From positions 4,381-68,380 of the forward strand of contig DATKZH010000434.1 in the NCBI GenBank assembly GCA_035528065.1: 64,000 bases of DNA, written 5' to 3'. Under the pieces are notes generated by a model that saw only the letters and a program-made list of their open reading frames with translations, ran no database searches and was not told the DNA's origin. The position numbers were made by a program, and so were the translations under genes. Positions 1-9,945 of this stretch are shown in pieces. Each line of letters begins with the position of its first letter. Positions within the stretch are counted from its first letter, which is position 1. The DNA comes from DATKZH01 sp035528065. Its GTDB lineage: Bacteria > Planctomycetota > Planctomycetia > Pirellulales > Thermoguttaceae.

Positions 1-1456
1 CTTCGTGGTACTGGCGCAGACATCGGAGGTACTTCACGCGCTGCGCCTCCGAGGCCGTCTGCAAAATGACCGGCGCCAGCCCTTCCTCCACGTTGTACGT
101 CTCGTCCGGCTTCAGACACACCGGCACCACGGACTGCTCCGCCCGAAGCGCGAGATCCTCCTCGACCGCCCGGGCCGCTTCGAGAATCTGCGCTGCCTTG
201 GCCCCGGACGGCTTCGTCAAATCGTACGGCGGGTTCCACTCTGAGAGCGGACGGAGTTGGTCGACGTGCGTCAGGACCACGACCAGCGGCGGCATCATCC
301 GATCGGGCTGCTCTTCGAGCGACGCCCGAATCCGGTCGAGCAGACGCCGGTCGGGACCCCGCGCTGCGGACGTCGCCGAGCAGACCACCAGCAGCAAGTC
401 GCAATCGAGGATCTGCTTTCGCAACTCGTCAAAGGGATCGTCCGGTCCTTCGACTTTCTCGTATCCGGCCGTATCGAGGATGATCGCCCGGGCGATACCG
501 TCCCGCTCCAGGACATAGGGCTCGACGTATTGCGTGGTCGGCACCACGTCGACGGCGGCCCGCACCTCGCCGAACAGGGCGTTCACGAGGCTCGACTTGC
601 CCGACTTCACCTGCCCCAGGACCAGGATCCTAAGCGGCTCCTCTTCCAGCTTGGCGCCCTGGGCCTCGGCACGTTGGGCGTCGCGTTGGGACTGGCGGGA
701 CTGATAATCGGCGAAGGCGACGTCGTCGAGCACCAGGTGGCCGCCGTACAACTGGATGGCGTAGTAGCCCGCCCTGCGCACGCAGAACCCCTGGGCCCAT
801 CGACGGATGCCGCGGGCCGACGTGTCCTGAAGCCGTCCGGTCGCAAGCTGGCGAATCTCCCGCAACAGCGCCCCGACGGGGTTGTACCCCAAACGTGCAA
901 CCCGGTACAGGAGAAAGGCCCCTCTGGCCCAAGCCGCCAGACGCCTCAGCCGCAGCAAGTCGCCCAACGTGAGGACGTGCGACCCCGGCACGTACTCAGA
1001 GGACGCCTTGCGAAGGTCGTAGGCGACCAGCTCGACCACCCGCAACACGTACGGCGCGGGAATCTCCAGCTCCGGGTGGCTTCTCTTGGGGTGATAGTGT
1101 CGGGCCACGGCCTGGAGCACTTCGACCAGCACGCCCCACAGCGCCTGGGGACGATCCAGGGGGAGATCCTCACTCTCGACGCGCTGGGCGATCGCTTCGA
1201 CGTCCTGCCAGGCGGCGTGGCCCGTCGGGGGCCAGGTCGGGGCCGGCTCGACGGTCGGGGAGATCGGGGGCATTCGCTTCGCCCGGAGCAACCGCGCCAA
1301 GCCCCATCCGGCCAGCGTCAGCGCCCCGCCTCCGCCCAGCCAGTACAAGAGCAGGCGGCGTTCGTACAGCCACACCGAGCCGGCCGCAAGCAGGACCACG
1401 TGCGGCAGCACGAGCAGGGCGAGCACCACAAGCCACCAGATCTTCACGTGCTTCAT
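1..1456 (-). CDS. Membrane-associated GTPase, C-terminus cut by window edge
   Basis: This open frame begins at ATG 1456 and is still open at base 1, so only about 485 N-terminal residues are seen. Two hydrophobic segments (about residues 5-27 and 35-56) suggest an N-terminal membrane hairpin. A P-loop GQVKSGKS sits at residues 281-288, followed by a DTAG switch motif and THVD in the G4 position. This is a TRAFAC-type GTPase layout, related in arrangement to YcjX/DUF697-neighbour GTPases. The start overlaps the stop of the upstream GTPase gene as ATGA (1453-1456), with AAGGAG about 8 bases upstream, so the two are almost certainly co-translated. The substrate process is unknown. GTP binding is well supported; a role in membrane or envelope remodelling is only inference. 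Confidence 0.85.
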   Translation of the reverse strand, partial: MKHVKIWWLVVLALLVLPHVVLLAAGSVWLYERRLLLYWLGGGGALTLAGWGLARLLRAKRMPPISPTVEPAPTWPPTGHAAWQDVEAIAQRVESEDLPLDRPQALWGVLVEVLQAVARHYHPKRSHPELEIPAPYVLRVVELVAYDLRKASSEYVPGSHVLTLGDLLRLRRLAAWARGAFLLYRVARLGYNPVGALLREIRQLATGRLQDTSARGIRRWAQGFCVRRAGYYAIQLYGGHLVLDDVAFADYQSRQSQRDAQRAEAQGAKLEEEPLRILVLGQVKSGKSSLVNALFGEVRAAVDVVPTTQYVEPYVLERDGIARAIILDTAGYEKVEGPDDPFDELRKQILDCDLLLVVCSATSAARGPDRRLLDRIRASLEEQPDRMMPPLVVVLTHVDQLRPLSEWNPPYDLTKPSGAKAAQILEAARAVEEDLALRAEQSVVPVCLKPDETYNVEEGLAPVILQTASEAQRVKYLRCLRQYHE

Positions 1457-2676
1457 CCGCTCGGCTCCTTCGGCGAAACCTGCCGCTTCAGGTGGAGGCG
1501 AAGCCAGCGCTCCCCTTTGCGAAACTCCTCGGCATACAGCTTGCGGATCGCTTTTCGGTCGGGCACGTCGCCGTCGAGAACGCGGCTGAAATACTCGCAC
1601 AGGGCGCTACCCAGGGCGAACGTGCTCGCCGCGGCGTAGAGGCCCGCCACGCCCGAGCCGAGCCCGGGAACCGGAATCAGCTTCAACAGCTCCCTCAGGC
1701 CCTGTCGCCCTAGGAAGCTGATCCCCAAGGCGCTGGAGACCTCGGCCATCCGCTGGGGGCTCATCGGCTGCTCGTAGATCGAGGCGATCGTGTGGAACAG
1801 CTTGGTCTGGATCGCCAGGACCAACGGGATGTCGATCATCGGGACCGGGACCGCGCCGGCGCCGCCTGCGGCCAGCGCGTAGAAGACGACGTGGGGCCGG
1901 GCCGTCCGAAACCGTTGATCTCGCAAGAGCCGCCGCGCCTCGCGGCTTTCGCGCAACATGGCCCAAAGCCCCATCGGCAGGGCCTCCTCGATGGCCGACC
2001 AAAGGGCGTCCAGCCCATAATGCTCCGGCTCATAGCCGTCCTCGGGCAGCGTGAAGTCGACCGGCACGAAGCGGACCGGCCAGTCGGCGAACCACTCCCG
2101 CTCGGCGGCCAGCGAGCGGGCCAGGTCGTGCGGAACATGGGCGGGATACGGCGTTTGGGAAAAGGGGTATGGCTCCACGTGGCGCGTTTCCGGCCCGGGA
2201 TACCCCTCGTGGAGAGAGGTCTGCACGACGATGACCGGCCATCGCGGGTGCGTCTTGAGGATCGACCGCAGCGCGGCCAGCACGCCCTGTTGGGCGTGAT
2301 CCATGGCCTTCACGACCACGATCAGCAGGTGGGCCTGCTTTTCGAACTGCCGCATGTCCTCGGCCGGATCGTAGTCGGCGTCGCCCAGCCCTCGCGTGTC
2401 CAGAAACCGCAGGAAGCACTCCTCTTCGCTGGGAAACGCATACAACTGGGCCGTGCGCGTGCAAGGCCGAAACCCGCTCCCAATCTCCGCCCGGCTGCTT
2501 CCGGTCAGTGCCCGAACCAGCGAAGTCTTGCCCGACTGGGCCTTCCCCAACAGCCAGAAGACGGGCACGGGCAGCGACTGCTTGGCCTGTTGGAGACGGC
2601 GCTGCAACTCCGCCTCGTCGACTTTCGGCGTAGCGGCTCTTGCCAAAGCCTGCCAGAAACGGCGTTCTGATTTCAT
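1453..2676 (-). CDS. GTPase with C-terminal DUF697-like domain
   Basis: A 407-residue protein when started at ATG 2676; a GTG at 2688 in the same frame is the alternative, and neither has a strong Shine-Dalgarno. The P-loop GKAQSGKTS is at residues 44-52 and the switch motif DTRG at 93-96. The C-terminal third is hydrophobic and glycine-rich (PVPMIDIPLVLAIQ, then LIPVPGLGSGVAGLYAAAS), as in DUF697 proteins that associate with membranes. It is followed with an ATGA overlap by a second GTPase, so the pair probably acts together, perhaps as a heteromeric membrane GTPase. Function beyond GTP binding is not known. Confidence 0.85.
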   Translation of the reverse strand: MKSERRFWQALARAATPKVDEAELQRRLQQAKQSLPVPVFWLLGKAQSGKTSLVRALTGSSRAEIGSGFRPCTRTAQLYAFPSEEECFLRFLDTRGLGDADYDPAEDMRQFEKQAHLLIVVVKAMDHAQQGVLAALRSILKTHPRWPVIVVQTSLHEGYPGPETRHVEPYPFSQTPYPAHVPHDLARSLAAEREWFADWPVRFVPVDFTLPEDGYEPEHYGLDALWSAIEEALPMGLWAMLRESREARRLLRDQRFRTARPHVVFYALAAGGAGAVPVPMIDIPLVLAIQTKLFHTIASIYEQPMSPQRMAEVSSALGISFLGRQGLRELLKLIPVPGLGSGVAGLYAAASTFALGSALCEYFSRVLDGDVPDRKAIRKLYAEEFRKGERWLRLHLKRQVSPKEPSG

Positions 2677-2958
2677 GGAAGGTGACACCTGGGCGGTTCC
2701 GACGGGGGGCGTTCATGCGGCCAGTGGGCGCATGCAAGTGTAACCTCTGCATCCAGACTTCGATACGTCGGCACAGCCCTACGGCTCGCAATGGCCGCTT
2801 GACATCAAGGGACATATTCGCCGAGAATCAGGTACTGAAGAAGCACTTTGTCCGACACGAATGTGTGCGCAATACGGCAAATGGGGCTTGTGCCGGAGAC
2901 CTTGCACGCACCAGTTCAGGCAGCAGATTTCGACCTGTGTGTCGCACCTTGCACGGCC

Positions 2959-3612
2959 ATGATCGATCCAGCCTCCCAACACCCGGACTTGCAGCGGCTC
3001 GCCGAACGACTCGCGAGCAACCTGGCGAGAGCCCACAATCTCGTCAGTATCTACCAGCTCTTGGCTGGCTCGACTCGTGGTCGACGCTCCGTGGGCGATA
3101 CGGATGTCCTGCGCTCAGCAGTCGTTCTCATTCACGCTTCGCTGGAAGATTTCCTTCGGTCTCTTGCTCGCTCGTATCTCCCGAAAGCGCGTCCGGAAGT
3201 GATGAACGCGATCCCGCTAAAGGGGGGCGGCCGAAGTGGACGGCCTGGGAAGTTCTCGATGGGAGATCTTGCGGAACATCGCGGAAAAACGGTCGATGAA
3301 CTCATTGAGGAGTCGATCGAGGCGTATCTTGACCGGTCGAACTATAATAATACGAGTGACATTGCAGCACTTCTGGCCAACCTGAACGTGGATGTCGAAC
3401 CAGTGCGGCAGTTCTTCCCGGAACTCGACAGAATGATCGCACGTCGCCACCAAATAGTGCACCGCGCCGATTGCACCGCCGAAACTGGCCGCGGTCGGCA
3501 CCGTGCGAGATCGCTCCGCGTGTCGGAAGTCGAGAGCTGGATCAACGTCGTCTCCAACTTCCATGGCTCCGTTCTCCTCCAGATTCAACTGAAGCAGGCA
3601 CAGAATGTCTGA
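2959..3612 (+). CDS. HEPN-domain protein (putative RNase/toxin)
   Basis: I chose ATG 2959, giving 217 residues; a TTG at 2848 in frame would add 37 residues of unlikely character. The protein is mostly helical. It has a central segment LIHASLEDFLRSLARSYLP typical of RiboL-PSP-HEPN/MAE_28990-like proteins and near the C-terminus ARRHQIVHRAD. Counting from ATG 2959, R163-x4-H168 fits the HEPN catalytic R-x4-6-H signature. HEPN proteins with this motif are commonly ribonucleases in toxin-antitoxin or phage-defence systems. The gene overlaps the next one by 8 bases and is less GC-rich than its neighbours, suggesting acquisition. The HEPN assignment rests on motif and helical pattern, not on a search. 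Confidence 0.7.
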   Translation: MIDPASQHPDLQRLAERLASNLARAHNLVSIYQLLAGSTRGRRSVGDTDVLRSAVVLIHASLEDFLRSLARSYLPKARPEVMNAIPLKGGGRSGRPGKFSMGDLAEHRGKTVDELIEESIEAYLDRSNYNNTSDIAALLANLNVDVEPVRQFFPELDRMIARRHQIVHRADCTAETGRGRHRARSLRVSEVESWINVVSNFHGSVLLQIQLKQAQNV

Positions 3613-3997
3613 TTCCACGAACGTCAATTCCTTTTGGCTCGTCACATGCGAGTCTGCACGATCGCATGCCGCTTTGATGGCCGCGAGCTGCCGCCGGGAA
3701 GCCGCGGCCCTCATTCATCGCGAAGCAGACGCCTTCTGCAATCGCGAGCCTCCTGAAACGCAATCCGAGCTTTCGCACCGGCAGCGGCAGGCAATGTTCC
3801 TTGCATCCAGGATATCGAGTATCGTACACGCCGACCTGATGGCTCGGAGTCACCCACACGTTGCGAATGAGATTCTCTCTGAGACCAGAGCTTTCCTCGA
3901 TCGACTCGACCTTGACGACTCACCCTACAAGGAATCGATGGCGCTGACTTCTACGATCTCTGCCTTGTGCCACTCCGACATGATGCTGCGTCTGTGA
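3605..3997 (+). CDS. Small helical partner of the HEPN gene, function unknown
   Basis: A 130-residue, apparently all-helical protein whose ATG lies 8 bases inside the upstream HEPN gene, so the two form a translationally coupled cassette. I recognise no domain. It contains paired His/Asp elements (SSIVHADLMARSHPHV and ISALCHSDMMLRL) that look like an internal repeat of one short helical motif. By position it could be an antitoxin, an immunity protein or a second HEPN-like subunit. It does not resemble MNT nucleotidyltransferase antitoxins. Confidence 0.6.
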   Translation: MSDSTNVNSFWLVTCESARSHAALMAASCRREAAALIHREADAFCNREPPETQSELSHRQRQAMFLASRISSIVHADLMARSHPHVANEILSETRAFLDRLDLDDSPYKESMALTSTISALCHSDMMLRL

Positions 3998-4040
3998 GCG
4001 GGACATAGAACTGCCCACAGGTCGTTCCACCGTCTCTGGT

Positions 4041-5336
4041 TCACACCGTCGGCAACTGCCACGGGTCGCGGCGCAGGCGGTCGCGCCAACCGTTGGCTTC
4101 GGCGTCCCCGGGGAACTCCCAACGCTTCGGGTCCCACCGCAGCTTGCGGCGATTCCAGTAGACGAGGTTTCCCAGGTGGCAGACGGTCACCGAGCGGGCG
4201 CCGATCTCCACGTCGCAGATCGGGCGCTTGCGGGCGCGGATGCAGTCGAGCCAGTCGCGCTGGTGGCCGGGCGACTCGTAGAGGTGGATCTCGTCGTCGC
4301 CGATCGGCTGCTTGATGATCTCCTCCGGCTTGCTCGACAGTTTGCCCCGGGTGACGAAGATCTCGCCGTCGGTCCCGACGAACGTGACCCCGCCGGTCCC
4401 GCCGTGGATCACCTCGACCCCGCCCTCGTAGACGTACTTCACGCCGGTGGTGGCGTTTTCATCCTCCGGCGGGATGATCTCCACCGGGCCCGACTCGTCC
4501 ATCCCCAGCCCCCACTGGGCGATGTCGAAGTGGTGGGCGCCCCAGTCGGTCATGCTCCCGCCCGAGTACTCGCGATAGCTCCGCCAACGCGGGAAGTGGT
4601 CGTGCAGGCCGCGGGGGCTGAGGATGGAGTTGTACGGCCGCGTGGGGGCCTGGCCCAGCCAGAAATTCCAGTCGAGCCCCGGCTCCATCTCCTCCTCGGG
4701 CAGGTCGCACCACTGGCTCGGTCCGCCCACGCCCACGTCGACCCGCCGGATCTTGCCGATCCGCCCGTTGCGGACCAGCTCGCAGGCGAGGCGGAACTCG
4801 CGGCTGGACCGCTGCTGGCTGCCGGTCTGGAACACCACGTCGTGCTTGCGCACGGCGTCGATCGACAGCTTGGCCTCGGCGATGGTCAGCGTCAGCGGTT
4901 TCTCGCAGTAGATGTCCTTTTTCGCCTTGCAGGCTTCCACGATCGGGTGGGTGTGCCAGTGGTCGGGCGCGGCAATCACCACCGCGTCGACGTCCTTGCG
5001 AGCGATCAGCTCGCGGTAGTCGACGTAGGCGTCGCAGCCCTTGTACGTCGTATCCTTCGAGTAGCGGTCCTCGACCGTCTTCTTGGCGTGCTCGCGACGG
5101 GTCGTGTCCACGTCGCAGACGGCCAGCACCTGGACGTCGGAGTATCCCAGGAACCGGCCCAAATGCCCGCGATTCATCTTGCCGATCCCGATGAACCCCA
5201 AGGTGAGCCGCTCGCTGGGAGCCTCTTTCTCGTCGCCTCCGAGCACCGAGCCGGGCACGATCATCGGCGCAGCCACCGTGGCCGCGGCCACCCCTCGGAC
5301 GAACCCACGACGCGTGATCCTGTCTTCCCGCTTCAT
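4041..5336 (-). CDS. Tat-exported Gfo/Idh/MocA-family oxidoreductase
   Basis: 431 residues from ATG 5336. The N-terminus carries a twin-arginine signal (RRGFVRG, then a hydrophobic stretch ending near GSVLGG), so export is predicted. A Rossmann NAD(P)-binding start GFIGIGKMNRG follows, with the family EKP motif in DIYCEKPLTL. The C-terminal half is the usual alpha/beta substrate domain, including GGSMTDWGAHHFDIAQW, which is frequent in planctomycete members. The reaction is NAD(P)-dependent oxidation or reduction of a sugar-like compound; the substrate cannot be read from sequence. The open frame extends upstream to 5768, but that part is non-coding in character and lacks the Tat start. Confidence 0.9.
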   Translation of the reverse strand: MKREDRITRRGFVRGVAAATVAAPMIVPGSVLGGDEKEAPSERLTLGFIGIGKMNRGHLGRFLGYSDVQVLAVCDVDTTRREHAKKTVEDRYSKDTTYKGCDAYVDYRELIARKDVDAVVIAAPDHWHTHPIVEACKAKKDIYCEKPLTLTIAEAKLSIDAVRKHDVVFQTGSQQRSSREFRLACELVRNGRIGKIRRVDVGVGGPSQWCDLPEEEMEPGLDWNFWLGQAPTRPYNSILSPRGLHDHFPRWRSYREYSGGSMTDWGAHHFDIAQWGLGMDESGPVEIIPPEDENATTGVKYVYEGGVEVIHGGTGGVTFVGTDGEIFVTRGKLSSKPEEIIKQPIGDDEIHLYESPGHQRDWLDCIRARKRPICDVEIGARSVTVCHLGNLVYWNRRKLRWDPKRWEFPGDAEANGWRDRLRRDPWQLPTV

Positions 5337-5375
5337 AGCTTGAGCCTCTCTTGGCGTGAGTGAATTACTTGGGGT

Positions 5376-5556
5376 GCAGGCGTCTCGCCTGCGCCACAAT
5401 TTGGGGAGCCATCCGGTCAGCAGCCCGCACGTCCCTGCCATCGAGCATACCGGGACGCCCGCCGGATGCAACACTTCGCCGCTCGTCTTTCTGCCGCCGG
5501 CGGCCTTTCGGGCGGCTCCCGGGCGGTTCGGCACTTCCCCACTTCCCCACTTCCCC
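5376..5556. repeat. Short hairpin and 8-bp tandem repeat in the divergent intergenic region
   Basis: Between the divergent Gfo/Idh/MocA and aldo/keto reductase genes there is a perfect hairpin GCAGGCG-TCT-CGCCTGC (5376-5392). An exact triple tandem of ACTTCCCC lies at 5533-5556. The hairpin belongs in style to the other dispersed palindromes in this window. Its role is unknown. Confidence 0.7.
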
Positions 5557-5643
5557 ACGATCCCCGCAGACCCTGTTTTACAACCGCGTCGGCTCCGTCT
5601 ATACTCGAAGTCCGTGGCGATCAACAAAACAGGAGGACGCACG

Positions 5644-6689
5644 ATGGCGCACGAATCGGACACCCGACGGAAATTCCTCAAGACGACCTCGGCGGCAGTG
5701 GCCGGGGCCGCCCTGACTTCGCTCGGCACGGCCGGCGCTGCCGAGGTGGATACCTCGAAGATCCTCAACTACAACCCGAAGATGGGCTACCGCCCGCTGG
5801 GCAAGACGGGCTTCACGATCTCCGAGGTGAGCCTGGGCGGGCACGGGGCCATCAACGACCCCGACACGGTCCAGAACCGCGTGGCCGTGCTGGAGAAGGC
5901 CGTCGAGTCGGGCATGAACTACGTCGACAACAACATCGACGCGGAGTGCAATCTCTACGGCGAGGCGATGGCCGCGTCGTCCGGCGCCAAACGCGACAAG
6001 TGGTTCATCGGCTTCGCCTCCTGGCCGCAGAAGGTCACCGAGGAGTACGAGGAAAACCTCACGTTCGACGGCATGATGACGTCGATCGACGAGCGGCTGA
6101 AAAAGTACGGCACCGACGTTCTGGACATGTGGCGTCCCGTCGGCGCCACCTGGGGCGAGGGCCAGAGAAGCATCGCCACGCTCTTGATGGTCAGCCACAA
6201 GGCCCTCGATCTGGTCGTCGAGGTGTTCGAGAAGGCCCGAGAGCAGGGCAAAGTCAGGCACCTGGGAATTTCGGCCCACAACCCCAACGTCTTCCGCCGG
6301 GTGCTCAACGAGTACCCCCAGTTCTCGGTGATCATTTTCCCCTACCTCTTCCTGACTAAGGAATTCGGCGGCGACAGCCTCTTGAAGCTCGCCCAGGAGA
6401 AGAACGTGGGGGTGATCGGGCTCAAGCCCTTCGGCGCCGGAATGACCTTCCAGGTGAGACGCAAGAAGGACATCGAAGGACGCGTGGACGAGAAGGCCCA
6501 CCTGCTGGTGAAGCGGATGCTCCAGGAGCCGCGCCTCTCGGCCGTGATCCCCGGCGTGAACGTCCCGGACCAGCTCGTCGAGAACGTCAAGGGCTCCTAC
6601 CTCCGCGACCAGCCGAACACGCCGGAGGACGAAGCGGCCCTGCGCCGGGCGACCAGGAACTTCTACGCCAACCTCTCCCCCGAATACCA

Positions 6690-6717
<28 letters not shown>
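5644..6717 (+). CDS. Tat-exported aldo/keto reductase-like protein with eroded active site
   Basis: 357 residues from ATG 5644, preceded by AGGAGG. The N-terminus is a twin-arginine signal (TRRKFLKT, then a hydrophobic Ala/Gly-rich stretch). The body is an aldo/keto reductase TIM barrel starting MGYRPLGKTGFTISEVSLGG. Of the usual Asp-Tyr-Lys-His tetrad, the Asp and Tyr equivalents (YVDNNID, LYGEAM) are visible. The strand that normally carries Lys reads FIGFASWP, and the strand that normally carries His reads VLDMWRPVG. So Lys and His look replaced, and classical NADPH-dependent carbonyl reduction is doubtful. It overlaps the start of the next gene by 28 bases, linking it to a multiheme cytochrome. 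Confidence 0.85.
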
Positions 6718-7454
<737 letters not shown>

Positions 7455-7490
7455 CCGGCAAGACCGTGGGGTGCGTGCTTTGAGCCACCT

Positions 7491-7618
7491 CGTTCCCAGG
7501 CTCTGCCTGGGAACGCAAGACGTCGAGGCTCCGCCTCCTTCGACCGTAACCGGCCATTGTGCTGTCAGTTGGACGCAAAGCATCCCTGTTACGCGTGACG
7601 AGGCAGAGCCTCGTCACG
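7491..7618. repeat. Two perfect 25-bp hairpins upstream of the PHP-domain gene
   Basis: CGTTCCCAGGC-TCT-GCCTGGGAACG style palindrome at 7491-7515, and CGTGACGAGGC-AGA-GCCTCGTCACG at 7594-7618. Each has 11-bp arms and a 3-base loop. Part of the second arm is repeated just downstream (CTCGTCACGAG). They sit in the 220-bp gap before ATG 7675. They may also serve as transcription stops, but no U-tract follows. Confidence 0.8.
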
Positions 7619-7674
7619 AGTTTGAGAAGCTCGTCACGAGGTTATTGACGGACTTGATCCCAACAGGTGCTCCC

Positions 7675-9624
7675 ATGAAGACTCGCGTCTTTCGGTACGC
7701 ACTGGCGGCGCTGCTCGCCGTGCTTCTGCCCGCTTCAGGAATCCTCATGGGGGCCGAGCCGCGCTTGGCAGTCCCCAATAAGTACGAAGAGGAGGCCGTG
7801 GCCGCCGGCAACCAGCTCGGCATCGGCTCCGCGGTGCTGGAAGGACCCAAGTCGGTCGAGGTCCTCTCCCATCAAACGTGGACGCTCGTCTACACCGCCG
7901 GAAAGGCCGGCATCGAACCGGGCGGAGGAATCCGCATCGGGATGCGTCACCTCTGCCAGTGGAGCCCGCCGCAGACCGAGGACCCCAACGGCGTCGGCTA
8001 CCTGACCGTGAAGACCTCGAACGACGCCCCGGTGAAGGTGAGCGTCGATCTCCGCCGCCGCTTCTTCCTCCCCTACTTCGCCTGGCACAACATGGTCGAG
8101 GTGATCCTGCCCGAGCAAGGGCTCCCCGCCGGCCAGACGATCCGCCTCACCTACGGCGACCGCGCCCAGGGCTCGCCCGGCATCCGCGTCCAGCCGTTCG
8201 ACGAGCCGCGATTCGTGTTCAAGGTGTACGTCGACGCGCCCGGCGGGGGCGACTACCTCCCGCTGGCCGAGAGCCCCGCGGTCGAGGTCGTAGCGGCCGA
8301 GCCGTGCCGGCTGGCCGTGGTGATGCCGTCCGACGCAGTGGCCGGCGAGCCCACCCGGTGCCTCGTCCGGGCCGAAGACCGCTACGGCAACCCGGCCCCT
8401 CGCTACCGCGGCACGATCCAGTGGAAGTCCACCGATCCCGGCGCCCGGCTACCCGGCACGTACTCGTTTGCCGAGACGGACGGCGGCGCGCATCGCTTCG
8501 AGAACGTCGTCTTCCAGGCCGTTGGCACCCATACGATCACGGTGACCGACGGCGCTCTGGCCGCCACGGGCAATCCGGTCCGCGTGAGCGGCTCGCGTCC
8601 CGAGCGGCTCCTGCTCTGGGGCGACCTGCACGGGCACACGCTCCAGTCCGACGGCCGGGGCACGGTCGAGGAGTACTACGACTTCGCCCAACGGGTCGTG
8701 GGCCTCGACTTCTGTGCCGTGAGCGACCACGCCTTCGAGCTGGTCGACGAGATGTGGGAGCACTCCAAGGCGGTCACCAATCGCCTCAACCGGCCCGGCC
8801 GTTTCGTCACCTTCAACGCGTTCGAGTGGAGCGGAAACACGGACGTGGGCGGCGACCACAACGTCTATTTCCTGGGCGACGACCCGCCGCTCTACCGCTC
8901 CGACAACTACTACGACCCCACCAACCTCCAGATGTACCACGGGCCGGAGCCGAAGGTGGCCCACGTCGAAGACCTGCTCGCCAAGCTCGAAGAGCGGCTT
9001 GCGACCGAGAAGGCCATCTGTATCCCCCACTGGGGCGGACGCCACGGCAATCCCGAGTTCCACAACCCCAAGGTCGAGCGGCTGATCGAGATCTTTAGCG
9101 AGCACCGCCGCAGCGAGGATTGGGTCACCAAGTTCCTGGCCGGGGGCCACCGCGTCGGCATCATGGCCTCCGGCGACGACCACTACGGCAACCCCGGCCT
9201 CGGCTACCTCCGGCCCAGCTACGAGTGGGCGGGGCAGGAGATCGGCATGGCCGCCGTGGCCGTCTACGCCGAGGAGCACACCCGGGAGTCGATCTTCCAG
9301 GCCCTCTACGACCGCCGCTGCTATGCCACCAGCGGCGACCGGATTGTCCTCGACTTCCAAGGTGACGGTCACCCGATGGGCTCCGAGTACCGAACCGCGA
9401 CCCCGCCCACCTTGTCCGTAATAGCGGTGGGCACGGCGCCGATCAGCCAGGTCGAGATCAAGAAAAACAGCCGGGTCATCTTTAGCAGCGGGCCGAACGC
9501 GACGAATGTGTCCCTCAAATGGCGGGATGACGCCTTCCAGCCGAAAGGGCCGTGTTACTACTACGTTCGGGTTATTCAAGACGACCAAGAAGAGGCGATT
9601 TCCAGCCCAATCTGGGTCAATTGA
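7675..9624 (+). CDS. Secreted PHP-domain protein (DUF3604-like)
   Basis: 649 residues from ATG 7675. There is a typical Sec signal (KTRVFRYALAALLAVLLPASG). A beta-rich N-terminal half of about 300 residues includes an invasin/Ig-like stretch (VMPSDAVAGEPTRCLVRAEDRYGN). A PHP metal-dependent hydrolase domain opens with LLWGDLHGHTLQSDG and continues with FCAVSDHAFE, CIPHWGGRHGN and MASGDDHYGNPG, which supply the His/Asp metal ligands. DUF3604-type proteins are predicted phosphoesterases outside the cytoplasm; the substrate is unknown. It follows the multiheme cytochrome on the same strand after 220 bp of palindromic repeats, so it may have its own promoter. Confidence 0.85.
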   Translation: MKTRVFRYALAALLAVLLPASGILMGAEPRLAVPNKYEEEAVAAGNQLGIGSAVLEGPKSVEVLSHQTWTLVYTAGKAGIEPGGGIRIGMRHLCQWSPPQTEDPNGVGYLTVKTSNDAPVKVSVDLRRRFFLPYFAWHNMVEVILPEQGLPAGQTIRLTYGDRAQGSPGIRVQPFDEPRFVFKVYVDAPGGGDYLPLAESPAVEVVAAEPCRLAVVMPSDAVAGEPTRCLVRAEDRYGNPAPRYRGTIQWKSTDPGARLPGTYSFAETDGGAHRFENVVFQAVGTHTITVTDGALAATGNPVRVSGSRPERLLLWGDLHGHTLQSDGRGTVEEYYDFAQRVVGLDFCAVSDHAFELVDEMWEHSKAVTNRLNRPGRFVTFNAFEWSGNTDVGGDHNVYFLGDDPPLYRSDNYYDPTNLQMYHGPEPKVAHVEDLLAKLEERLATEKAICIPHWGGRHGNPEFHNPKVERLIEIFSEHRRSEDWVTKFLAGGHRVGIMASGDDHYGNPGLGYLRPSYEWAGQEIGMAAVAVYAEEHTRESIFQALYDRRCYATSGDRIVLDFQGDGHPMGSEYRTATPPTLSVIAVGTAPISQVEIKKNSRVIFSSGPNATNVSLKWRDDAFQPKGPCYYYVRVIQDDQEEAISSPIWVN

Positions 9625-9826
9625 GCGTTACAGTCCGGAAGTCTGAGGGCACCGGCAAAAAAGAAAAGCGGAGTCGGAAAATTGGGCTTGCCTCGAAGGA
9701 ACAAGTAGGAAACTATGGAAATAGAGGTTCGTGCTGACGCGGCACGAGGGACTACCGACCCGTGAAGTGGTCGATCTGTGGCAAGCGACCGAAGCGGGGA
9801 GACCCAGCAAGAGAGGAGGTGATCCG

Positions 9827-9868
9827 TTGCAAAGTTTCTGTAGTAGCCACCGAGGTGGTTTCGCCTGA
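9827..9868 (+). other. Possible 13-residue mini-ORF with maximal Shine-Dalgarno
   Basis: AGGAGGTGATCC (9814-9825) is a perfect 12-base complement of the bacterial 16S 3' end. Seven bases after its GGAGG core, TTG 9827 opens a 13-codon frame reading MQSFCSSHRGGFA and stopping at TGA 9866-9868. Translation is plausible from the signal alone, but nothing else supports a product. Confidence 0.3.
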
Positions 9869-9945
9869 CCCGACAGTCGGCGGGCTGTCCATCAGGCCAG
9901 CCACAACCTCGTACGGATCACCGCTGTTGGTAGCGTACGAGTCGC

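Noticed and set aside
5533..5556. Triple ACTTCCCC as a CRISPR or origin iteron
   Set aside because: Units are 8 bp and directly adjacent, with no spacers and no cas or replication genes. No CRISPR array was seen anywhere in the window.
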